From NCBI GenBank assembly GCA_020849725.1, contig JADLAZ010000120.1, positions 1-12,472 of the forward strand: 12,472 nt of DNA. Reading direction: 5' to 3'. A program made the position numbers and the translations under genes. The stretch is from Chloroflexota bacterium (GTDB taxonomy: Bacteria; Chloroflexota; Chloroflexia; Thermomicrobiales; JADLAZ01). Positions 6,248 through 12,472 of this stretch are shown here, piece by piece; within the stretch, counting starts at the first letter, position 1, and every line of letters begins with the position of its first letter. Under the pieces are notes generated by a model. It was not told the origin of the DNA and ran no database searches. It was given only the letters and a program-made list of their open reading frames with translations.

Positions 6248-8023
6248 GTGTGCGGCATATTCGGCTATGTCGGTCCCGAGCGCGCGGTTGGGCCGTTGGT
6301 GCTGGCGGGCCTGCGGAAGCTAGAGTATCGTGGTTACGACTCATGGGGCGTGGCCGTGCGCCAAAATGGCCACCTTGCCCACGACAAGCAGGTCGGCAAG
6401 ATCGGCACGGCTGAGGTAGATCTGCCTGATGGCACCGCCGGCTTCGGCCACACGCGCTGGGCGACCCACGGTGCGGTCACGCGCGCCAACGCGCACCCGC
6501 ATTTCGACTCGACGGGCCGGCTGGCGCTGATCCACAACGGCATCGTCGAGAATTACGCCGAACTGCGCGATCGGTTGCTGGCGCTTGGCCATCGCTTTCG
6601 GTCAGAAACCGACAGCGAGGTCATCGTCCACTTGATTGAGGAGGAGTTGAAGCATCCAGAGCACGGCGGCGACCTGACCGGGGCGACGCGCGCTGCCTTT
6701 CGCCAGCTGCATGGCCTCAACGCCATAATCGTCATGCCGGCCGGTCAGGACCGGCTCGTCGCCGCCAAGAACGTGTCGCCGCTGGTGATCGGGCTGGCGC
6801 CAGATGCCGTCTATATCGCCTCCGACGTGACAGCGCTGCTCGAACACACCCGCCAGGTCATCTATCTCGAGGACGGCCAGATTGCGACCCTGAGCGCCGG
6901 TGGCATCGAAATCCGCGACGTCGCGACCGGCGTCTTCGTCGAGCCCAGGATCGAGCGGATCACCTGGGAGGTCGGCGACATCGGCCTCAATGGCTACCCG
7001 CACTACATGGCTAAAGAGATCGCCGAGCAACCGCGCATCGTTGCCACGCTGGTGGAGACCCACGTGGCCGCCGCGCTGGCGCTGGCCGACGACATTCGGG
7101 CTGCCGGCGCCACACACCTCATCGGCTGCGGTACGGCCAGCTACGCCGCGCTGAGTGGCAAGTACTTGTTGTCACGCATCGCCGCCCGCCCGGTCAACGT
7201 CGCCAGCGGTTCCGAGTTCAAATACCTCGAACACGCCCTCGACGAGCGCAGCCTGATCGTCGCGCTCTCTCAAAGCGGCGAGACGGCCGACTTGATCGAA
7301 GCGGTACTGCTAGCCCGCCAGCGCGGCGCGCGCATCGCCGCACTGGTCAACATGCCGGGCTCGACGCTGATGCGGATGGCCGATCACGCCATCCCGCTCC
7401 AGTGCGGTCCGGAGCAGTGCGTGCTCTCGACCAAGGCCTACATCGCCAAGCTGGCCGTCCTCGTGCTGACCGCCCACGCACTGGCCGGCACGGTGGAGAC
7501 GGGCCAGGCGCTGCTGCGGCAGGCAGTGCTGGCGATGCAGGACGTCCTCAACGGCGAGGCAGCACGGCGCGTGCGCGAGTTGGCCCGCCTGATCCGCGAC
7601 AAAGAGCATCTCTACATCGTTGGCCGCGGTCTCGCCTATCCGACGGCGCTGGAATCGGCGCTCAAGGTCAAGGAAGTGTCCTACATCCATGCCGAAGGCT
7701 TCGCCGCCGGCGAGCTCAAGCACGGCGTCATCGCGCTAATCGAGCACGGCACGCCGTGCATCGTGTTCGCGCCCGATGACGATACGCGCGACGATGTCCT
7801 GGCCGGCGCCATGGAGATGCGGGCCCGCGGCGGCTTCATCGTCGGGGTGGCGACAACGCCGTCGGATGCCTTCGATCTGCACATCCCGGTTGCCAACGTC
7901 GGCGACGCCCAGCCGCTGGTGAATGTCATCCCGGCCCAGATGCTGGGGTATCATCTGGCGCTGCTGCGCAACTATGACCCGGACAAGCCGCGCAACCTGG
8001 CCAAGAGCGTGACCGTGAAATAG
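6248..8023 (+). CDS. glmS: Glutamine-fructose-6-phosphate aminotransferase (isomerizing)
   Basis: Makes glucosamine-6-phosphate from fructose-6-phosphate and glutamine, the first step to UDP-GlcNAc for peptidoglycan and other glycans; cytoplasmic. The 591-residue product starts at GTG 6248 so that the next residue is the nucleophile cysteine in MCGIFGYVG; AAGGGG sits 7 nt upstream. The glutaminase domain shows EYRGYDSWGVA, HTRWATHG and HNGIVENY, with SETDSEV further on. The isomerase half holds two SIS domains with GCGTASYAA, SQSGETADL, STKAY, GRGLAYPTALE, SALKVKEVSYIHAE and ELKHG, and ends in the family tail DKPRNLAKSVTVK. Length is near normal (E. coli about 609). The open frame begins further upstream at 6101, but an N-terminal extension would block the cysteine. 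It stands alone on its transcript, behind a glmS ribozyme, and ends 24 nt before the convergent oxidoreductase gene. Confidence 0.97.
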   Translation: MCGIFGYVGPERAVGPLVLAGLRKLEYRGYDSWGVAVRQNGHLAHDKQVGKIGTAEVDLPDGTAGFGHTRWATHGAVTRANAHPHFDSTGRLALIHNGIVENYAELRDRLLALGHRFRSETDSEVIVHLIEEELKHPEHGGDLTGATRAAFRQLHGLNAIIVMPAGQDRLVAAKNVSPLVIGLAPDAVYIASDVTALLEHTRQVIYLEDGQIATLSAGGIEIRDVATGVFVEPRIERITWEVGDIGLNGYPHYMAKEIAEQPRIVATLVETHVAAALALADDIRAAGATHLIGCGTASYAALSGKYLLSRIAARPVNVASGSEFKYLEHALDERSLIVALSQSGETADLIEAVLLARQRGARIAALVNMPGSTLMRMADHAIPLQCGPEQCVLSTKAYIAKLAVLVLTAHALAGTVETGQALLRQAVLAMQDVLNGEAARRVRELARLIRDKEHLYIVGRGLAYPTALESALKVKEVSYIHAEGFAAGELKHGVIALIEHGTPCIVFAPDDDTRDDVLAGAMEMRARGGFIVGVATTPSDAFDLHIPVANVGDAQPLVNVIPAQMLGYHLALLRNYDPDKPRNLAKSVTVK

Positions 8024-8047
8024 GACCGCGACACGGCCGCCCGCCCG

Positions 8048-9109
8048 CTACCCGACTGCCACCCAGCCACCGACCGCCGCCGACGCCTCGGCCGCCGCCA
8101 TCACCTGCTGGACGCGCAGGCCGTCGTGGAAGGTCGGGCTGGCCGGCGTGCCACTGACGATGCCGCGCACGAAGGCCGCGTCGAGCGATGCCGGCACGCC
8201 CGGCGGCAGTGGGCAGGCCATCTCCGACCACAGGAAGTACTTCCGGTTGGCCTCGCCCAGGCAGACCTGCAGCCGGTCGGGGTGGGCGTTGTCGAAGCGC
8301 GCCGCGCCCTTGCTCCCGTACAGGCGGAGTTGCAACTCGTCGCGCGTGCCGGCCGCGACCCGGCTGCTGATCAGGACGCCCGACGCGCCGCCAGTGAACC
8401 GGGCCATCAGCGTGGCGTGGTCGTCGATGGCGACGTGCGCCAGGTCTGGCGCGCTCGGCGCTGGCGAACGCTGCGCCTTTGTCTCCAGCAGGCCACAAAC
8501 GCGCTCGATCGGGCCGACGAGGTGTTGAACGAGGTCGATAATGTGAGAACTCAGATCGCCCAGCACGCCCGAGCCGGCTACCCGCCGATCGAGCCGCCAG
8601 ACGTGGCGGGCCGCGTCGGCGCCCAGGCTGGGCGCGAGCAGCCACGATTGCAGGTAGGTACTCTCCACCTGCAGCACCTCGCCCAATTCACCCGCCGCAA
8701 TCATCGCCGAGAGCTGGATGATGGCCGGGAAGGGCCGCTTCGAGAAATTGACCATGTGCTGGACACCGGCAGCCTCCACGGCGTCGACCATGCGCGTCGC
8801 CTCGGCCACGTCCAGCGCCAGCGGCTTCTCGCACAAGACGTGCTTGCCGGCCTTGGCGGCGGCGATCGCCAGCGGCGCGTGGCTGTCGTTGGGGGTGCAA
8901 ATGGTGACCGCGTCGATGTCCGGACGCGCCAGCAGCCGCTCAACGGTCGGCTCGACATTCGGAATCTGAAATGCGGCAGCGACGTCAACCGCCCGTTCGG
9001 GCGCGACATCAGTGATGGCGATCACCTGTGCCTGGGGGGTGGCCAGGTAGTGACGCGCATGGTAGCTCGCAATGCCGCCAGCGCCGATGATGCCGATGCG
9101 TACAGCCAC
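8048..9109 (-). CDS. Gfo/Idh/MocA-family NAD(P)-dependent oxidoreductase
   Basis: A 353-residue sugar- or inositol-dehydrogenase-like protein. The N-terminal Rossmann domain begins VRIGIIGAGGIASYHARHY with the GAGGIA dinucleotide loop near residues 9-14; CTPNDSHAP is typical of the fold, and the family motif CEKPLAL carries the conserved lysine. The C-terminal substrate domain shows SGVLGDLSSHIIDLVQHL, the position of the family's catalytic aspartate/histidine pair. The GTG start at 9109 has AAAGGA 6 nt upstream and gives a normal N-terminus; the frame runs to 9217 but the added residues look unstructured. Substrate cannot be read from sequence; sugars, inositols, or nucleotide sugars are usual. 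The gene is convergent with glmS and divergent from the ABC transporter set, so it is not clearly tied to either by operon. Confidence 0.88.
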   Translation of the reverse strand: MAVRIGIIGAGGIASYHARHYLATPQAQVIAITDVAPERAVDVAAAFQIPNVEPTVERLLARPDIDAVTICTPNDSHAPLAIAAAKAGKHVLCEKPLALDVAEATRMVDAVEAAGVQHMVNFSKRPFPAIIQLSAMIAAGELGEVLQVESTYLQSWLLAPSLGADAARHVWRLDRRVAGSGVLGDLSSHIIDLVQHLVGPIERVCGLLETKAQRSPAPSAPDLAHVAIDDHATLMARFTGGASGVLISSRVAAGTRDELQLRLYGSKGAARFDNAHPDRLQVCLGEANRKYFLWSEMACPLPPGVPASLDAAFVRGIVSGTPASPTFHDGLRVQQVMAAAEASAAVGGWVAVG

Positions 9110-9198
9110 GTGCCATCCTTTGCTCCACTTGCCGTCCCCACCTGTCGCGGACGTGCAGATGGAGCAGATGATACGATGATGTGGTCCTTGCCGATACG

Positions 9199-9226
9199 GT
9201 GACCGCGCGCCGGTCACTCAGGTCAC
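9199..9226. repeat. GTGACC inverted repeat with an extra copy, between divergent genes
   Basis: GTGACC (9199-9204) and GGTCAC (9212-9217) form an inverted repeat around a 7-nt centre, and GGTCAC recurs at 9221-9226. This lies in the 135-nt gap between the divergent oxidoreductase and ABC permease genes. It could be an operator for a dimeric regulator, or merely a hairpin in either leader. No promoter pair could be placed with confidence in this gap. Confidence 0.4.
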
Positions 9227-9244
9227 GCCCAAGCGGAGCGCCAC

Positions 9245-10033
9245 ATGCGCCACTTGCCCGGCTACTGGAAATCAGCGACGATGGCGGCCACTGGCGTGTT
9301 CGCCGACGGGCCGTTGCTGGTCGTTGACTACGCGCTGCGCTTTGCGCGCGTGGTCGTGCTGCTGTCTCTCTGGCGACTGCTGTTCGGAGAGCGGGCGGCG
9401 GTGGGGAGCATGACACTGGCGGCGGTGCTGACCTACACCCTGCTGGCCGAGGTCTTGCGCGAGCAACTGGACGTCCGAGCTGGCATCGATGAGGCGTTGT
9501 GGAACGGGTCGATCGCGACCCGCGCGCTGAGGCCCGGCGCAATCGTCGGCCACCTCGCTGCTGAGATGGCCGGGCGGTGGTGGCTGGGCATCCTGCTCTG
9601 CTCGCTGCCCCTGCTCCTGCTCGCGCCGAGGCTTGGAGTGGACCCTCGGCCGGCCAGCGCGCCGGCGCTGCTGCTGTTCGTGCCCAGCCTGGTGCTCGGC
9701 GTGATCGTCGGCCTGGCGCTAGAACTCTTCTTTGGCGGTCTGACGGTGGCCATGGGCCAGCCGCCGTGGCTGATCAACTCGCTCAAGAGCGCGATCGCCG
9801 CGTTGCTGTCGGGGCTGGTCATCCCGCTGCCGCTGTTGCCGTGGGGGCTGGGCGAGACGTTCCGCTGGCTGCCGTTCGCCGCGACCGCGGCCGCACCGCT
9901 GTCGGTGTTCACCGGCGCCAGTGACGCCGCCGCACTCGTCGCCGCGCAGCTGGTGTGGGCAGTCGCGCTCTGGCCACTGGTCGGCTGGCTCTGGCGCGCG
10001 CACCGCGAGCAGGTGACCGTCTATGGCGGGTGA
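9245..10033 (+). CDS. ABC-2 family permease (COG4587-like), first of a pair
   Basis: A 262-residue integral membrane protein. About six hydrophobic segments can be seen, near residues 22-48, 55-71, 106-127, 139-168, 178-200 and 228-250, with a soluble loop between segments 2 and 3. It has no ATPase motifs. Together with the next two genes it forms the two-permease/one-ATPase arrangement of the poorly characterised COG4586/4587/3694 transporters, usually thought of as exporters. The ATG at 9245 follows AGCGGAG by about 6 nt. The next permease starts 11 nt before its stop, so translation is probably coupled. Substrate is unknown; a downstream glycosyltransferase hints at a glycan or glycosylated product. 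The subfamily assignment is by overall look and context, not by a definite motif. Confidence 0.75.
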   Translation: MRHLPGYWKSATMAATGVFADGPLLVVDYALRFARVVVLLSLWRLLFGERAAVGSMTLAAVLTYTLLAEVLREQLDVRAGIDEALWNGSIATRALRPGAIVGHLAAEMAGRWWLGILLCSLPLLLLAPRLGVDPRPASAPALLLFVPSLVLGVIVGLALELFFGGLTVAMGQPPWLINSLKSAIAALLSGLVIPLPLLPWGLGETFRWLPFAATAAAPLSVFTGASDAAALVAAQLVWAVALWPLVGWLWRAHREQVTVYGG

Positions 10034-10880
10034 CACGTGGCCGGGCACGGTCGCACGACTGGCGCGCTTGTGGCGGGTGTATGCCTACCTCGACTTCATG
10101 TTTCTCACGCGCGACCCGCGCGGCTTCTTGTGGTATGCGCTCTCCGATCTCGCGCTCAGCCTGGCCGCCATTACGGCAACGCTGCTGCTGGCGGAGCGCT
10201 TCGACGGTATCGGCGCCTGGTCGCGCGAGCAGGTGCTGTTCATGCTCGGGTACGCCGTCGTCGTCGGCGGCATCCACGATCTCTTCTTTGGCTACAACGT
10301 CAAGTTCATCAGCCGCCGGATCGGCCGCGGTCAGCTCGACCATCTGCTCGTGCAGCCCCAACCACTGTGGCAGGGGCTGGTGACGGACGGCTTTCTCCCC
10401 TTCTCCGCCAGCGGCACGTTGACCGCCGGCATCGGGCTGCTGACCTGGGCAACGCTGCAGGCACCGGTGTCGGCGTCGGCCGGCTGGCTGGCGCTCCTGC
10501 TGGTCAACCTGGCCGGCTCGGCGGCCATCGGTCTGGCCTTCTCGTTCACCTGGAGCAGTCTCGCCTTCTGGGCGCCCAGCGCGGCCGAGGAGGTCAGCTC
10601 CTCAGCCAACCGGCTCATCCACCAAATGCAGCCATTCCCGCTGGACGGGCTAGCGGCGCCGCTGCAGGCAATCCTGCTGACGGCGATTCCGGCTGGCTTC
10701 ATCGCCTGGTATCCTAGCCGAGCGCTGCTTGGCCTTGATCCGCAACCGTTCGCCGTCGCCGCTGCGCCGCTGGCCGGCGTGCTGGCCATGGGGCTCGCGA
10801 TCTGGCTCTTTCGTCGAGGAATGCACCACTATGGTCGGACCGGGTCCCAGCGCTACTCCGCCTTCGGCCATCGCCGTTGA
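10023..10880 (+). CDS. ABC-2 family permease (COG3694/PF06182-like), second of a pair
   Basis: A 285-residue integral membrane protein with around six hydrophobic stretches. Its N-terminal half reads like members of PF06182: a short cytoplasmic start (RLWRVYAYLDFMFLTRDP), a first membrane span, then LFMLGYAVVVGGIHDLFFG and FISRRIGRGQLDHLLVQP, the last being a family-typical statement of a cytoplasmic loop. The tail ends in a small basic segment GRTGSQRYSAFGHRR, as common in this group. AGGTGA (10011-10016) lies 6 nt before the ATG, inside the end of the preceding permease. It should pair with that permease as a heterodimer driven by the ATPase encoded next; its own 3' end overlaps the ATPase start by 50 nt. 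The transported substrate cannot be inferred. Confidence 0.82.
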   Translation: MAGDTWPGTVARLARLWRVYAYLDFMFLTRDPRGFLWYALSDLALSLAAITATLLLAERFDGIGAWSREQVLFMLGYAVVVGGIHDLFFGYNVKFISRRIGRGQLDHLLVQPQPLWQGLVTDGFLPFSASGTLTAGIGLLTWATLQAPVSASAGWLALLLVNLAGSAAIGLAFSFTWSSLAFWAPSAAEEVSSSANRLIHQMQPFPLDGLAAPLQAILLTAIPAGFIAWYPSRALLGLDPQPFAVAAAPLAGVLAMGLAIWLFRRGMHHYGRTGSQRYSAFGHRR

Positions 10881-11886
10881 GCTGTGTGGCGTTTCGAAGG
10901 TCTATCGCCAGCGCCGCCGGCCGGCAACATTGGCCGCGTTCGCGCGTCAGCTCTGGCGACCGGAGATCGTCCGCGTCGAGGCGTTGCGCGCGGTTGATCT
11001 GCGCATTCGACGAGGCGAGATCGTTGCTTATGCCGGCCCCAACGGCGCCGGCAAGAGCACGACGATCAAGCTGCTGGCCGGCCTGCTGGCGCCGGACGCC
11101 GGTCAGGTGCGAGCATTGGGGCTGGATCCGGTGCGCGACCGTGCCCGCTACGTCGGCCAGGTCGGCGTCGTGTTCGGGCAGCGCACAGAGCTCTGGTGGG
11201 ACCAGCCAGTCGCCGCCAGCTTCGAGTGGAAGCGCGTCGTCTGGAACATCCCGTCCGACCGCTACGCGCGCATGAGCCGCCTGCTGCGCGACCTGCTGCG
11301 GCTGGACGAATTCTACACCAGCCTGGCGCGGGAGCTGAGCCTCGGCCAGCGCATGCGCGCCGACCTCGCGCTGGCGCTGCTGCCGGAGCCACCGCTGCTG
11401 CTGCTCGACGAGCCGACGCTCGGCCTGGATGTGCTGGCCCGCCGCGATGTCCTGTCGTTCATCCGTGATTTGAACCGCCAGCGCAGCGTGACGGTCATGG
11501 TCACCTCGCACGACATGGACGAGCTGGAGCAATTGGCCGGCCGGATCGTGATGGTCCATCGCGGCGCCATCGCCTACGACGGCGACTTCACGCAACTGCG
11601 CCGCGTCGTCGCCGACAAGCGCCGGCTGGTGCTCGAGTGCGCCACGCCGCCGCCGGCGCTCGCTGGCGCAACGCTACTGGCCAGCGCCGACGGTCGCGCC
11701 GAGTACAGTTTCGATGCCGCTCACGTGCGCATCGCGGACCTCTTGCAGCAGGCCAGCGCCGTGACGACCCTGCTGGATGTTGAGACCCACCGCGCGCCGA
11801 TCGAGGAGGTCATCGCTGACCTGTATGAGCGCTGGCACGCCGAGCCGGCCACTCAACCCGAGGCGATCGGCGTGTCAAGCTCATGA
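10831..11886 (+). CDS. ABC transporter ATP-binding protein (COG4586-like)
   Basis: The 351-residue ATPase shows the full set of motifs: Walker A GPNGAGKST (69-77), Q-loop Q117 in FGQRTELWWD, signature LSLGQ (169-173), Walker B LLLLDEP with E194, D-loop around 200 and the switch histidine H227 in VTSHDMDE. FGQRTELWWD and LSLGQRMRADLA are characteristic of the COG4586 group that works with the two permease types upstream. About 110 extra residues after the nucleotide domain form an accessory C-terminal part. ATG 10831 (MVGPGPSATPPS) was chosen since it has GAGGA about ten bases upstream and is the last start before the first conserved strand; the frame continues back to 10729 within the permease gene. 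The stop overlaps the next gene as ATGA. The long overlap with the permease makes the start uncertain by some codons. Confidence 0.92.
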   Translation: MVGPGPSATPPSAIAVELCGVSKVYRQRRRPATLAAFARQLWRPEIVRVEALRAVDLRIRRGEIVAYAGPNGAGKSTTIKLLAGLLAPDAGQVRALGLDPVRDRARYVGQVGVVFGQRTELWWDQPVAASFEWKRVVWNIPSDRYARMSRLLRDLLRLDEFYTSLARELSLGQRMRADLALALLPEPPLLLLDEPTLGLDVLARRDVLSFIRDLNRQRSVTVMVTSHDMDELEQLAGRIVMVHRGAIAYDGDFTQLRRVVADKRRLVLECATPPPALAGATLLASADGRAEYSFDAAHVRIADLLQQASAVTTLLDVETHRAPIEEVIADLYERWHAEPATQPEAIGVSSS

Positions 11887-12472
11887 CCAGCGCGGCGCCT
11901 GGCGTCAGCATCATCGTCGTCACCTGGAACGGCCGCAACGTGCTGGCCGGCTGTCTGGCGGCGCTGGCGATGCAATCTTACGCTGATGTGGAAACGATCG
12001 TCGTCGACAATGGATCGACTGATGGCACGGTCGCCATGGTGCAAAGCTGCTACCCTGGGGTGCGACTGATTGAGAACGTCGGCAATGTCGGCTTTGCCGC
12101 CGCTAACGCTCAGGCGCTGCCGCACTGCCGCGGTCGCTACATCGCGCTGGTCAACAACGACACGGAGGCGAGCCCTGGCTGGCTCGCCGCCTTGGTAGCC
12201 GCACTCGACCAGGCGCCGCGCGCCGCCGGCGCCTGTGGCACGGTCGTTCGCCTCGGCCGCACCGACGAGTGGCTGTCAACCACGCCGAAGATCGATCCGC
12301 GCGCCGCGCGCGCTATCTGGGTCGCGCAACCAGCCCCGGCCTGTTGCGTGGATACGCTCGCCGGCAACAGCATGCTCATGCGCCGCGCCGTCATCGACCA
12401 GATCGGCTTCCTCGACCCAGCCTATGTCGCCTACTACGAGGAGACTGACTGGTGCGCGCGGGCGATCCGCGC
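11883..12472 (+). CDS. Family 2 glycosyltransferase, 3' end outside the window
   Basis: An open frame of 196 complete codons that runs off the right edge. It begins with SIIVVTWNGRNVLAGCL (9-25), the GT2 N-terminal strand. The nucleotide-binding VDNGSTDGT is at 41-49, ENVGNVGFAAANA at 64-76, the DxD-equivalent VNNDTE at 90-95, and the acceptor-side block FLDPAYVAYYEETDW ends at 190. This NND / YYEETDW pattern is that of the COG1216 (WbbL/rhamnosyltransferase-like) group, which adds sugars to surface polysaccharides from nucleotide sugars. The protein appears cytosolic in the visible part. The start ATG shares 4 nt (ATGA) with the stop of the ABC ATPase gene, so the two are probably translationally coupled and in one operon. 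Donor and acceptor cannot be read from what is visible. Confidence 0.9.
   Translation, partial: MTSAAPGVSIIVVTWNGRNVLAGCLAALAMQSYADVETIVVDNGSTDGTVAMVQSCYPGVRLIENVGNVGFAAANAQALPHCRGRYIALVNNDTEASPGWLAALVAALDQAPRAAGACGTVVRLGRTDEWLSTTPKIDPRAARAIWVAQPAPACCVDTLAGNSMLMRRAVIDQIGFLDPAYVAYYEETDWCARAIR

Noticed and set aside
8024..8047. Terminator between the convergent glmS and oxidoreductase genes
   Set aside because: The 24-nt gap has no hairpin with a T-run on either strand.
9110..9244. Promoters for the divergent oxidoreductase and ABC genes, such as TATCAT at 9173-9168 (minus) or TACGAT at 9172-9177 (plus)
   Set aside because: Neither has an acceptable -35 element at 16-18 nt, so they are not called.
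1..12472. tRNA or rRNA genes, CRISPR arrays, insertion sequences, phage genes
   Set aside because: Nothing of these was seen; no repeated spacer pattern, transposase or terminal inverted repeat, and no tRNA-like CCA/anticodon fold in the gaps.

Overview
The window is GC-rich DNA (about two thirds G+C by eye) from a bacterium. It is dense with typical biosynthetic genes and uses GTG as well as ATG starts. A T-box leader and a glmS ribozyme, an aspartate-semialdehyde dehydrogenase of the archaeal/fungal-like branch, and ABC-2 permease pairs of the COG4586/4587/3694 type together suggest a high-GC Gram-positive-like lineage, most likely Chloroflexota (Thermomicrobia-like). This placement is inference, because no ribosomal marker is present.

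Left half, minus strand: a threonine-biosynthesis operon read right to left. Its order is hom (homoserine dehydrogenase), lysC-type aspartate kinase, asd (aspartate-semialdehyde dehydrogenase), thrC (threonine synthase), and possibly the first codons of another gene at the left edge (thrB would fit). Gaps are 52-60 nt between the four main genes. The four enzymes cover aspartate to threonine except aspartyl phosphate's partner step, homoserine kinase.

Centre, 5349-6247: about 900 nt with no real protein gene but dense in regulation. On the minus strand a near-consensus sigma-70 promoter (TTGACA, 17 nt, TATGAT) feeds a T-box leader with threonine specifier ACC and the conserved AGGTGGAACCGCGG sequence, ahead of hom. 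On the plus strand a probable promoter feeds a glmS ribozyme (cleavage expected at 5911/5912), then a hairpin-rich spacer, then glmS. Two metabolite-sensing RNAs of different kinds therefore stand back to back: one reads uncharged tRNA-Thr, the other glucosamine-6-phosphate, the GlmS product.

Right half: glmS is followed by a convergent Gfo/Idh/MocA-family oxidoreductase. Divergent from that is a tightly overlapping plus-strand set: two ABC-2 permeases, their ATPase, and a family 2 glycosyltransferase that runs off the right edge. The last four genes overlap by 11, 50 and 4 nt and look like one operon, plausibly for export or assembly of a surface glycan or related product.
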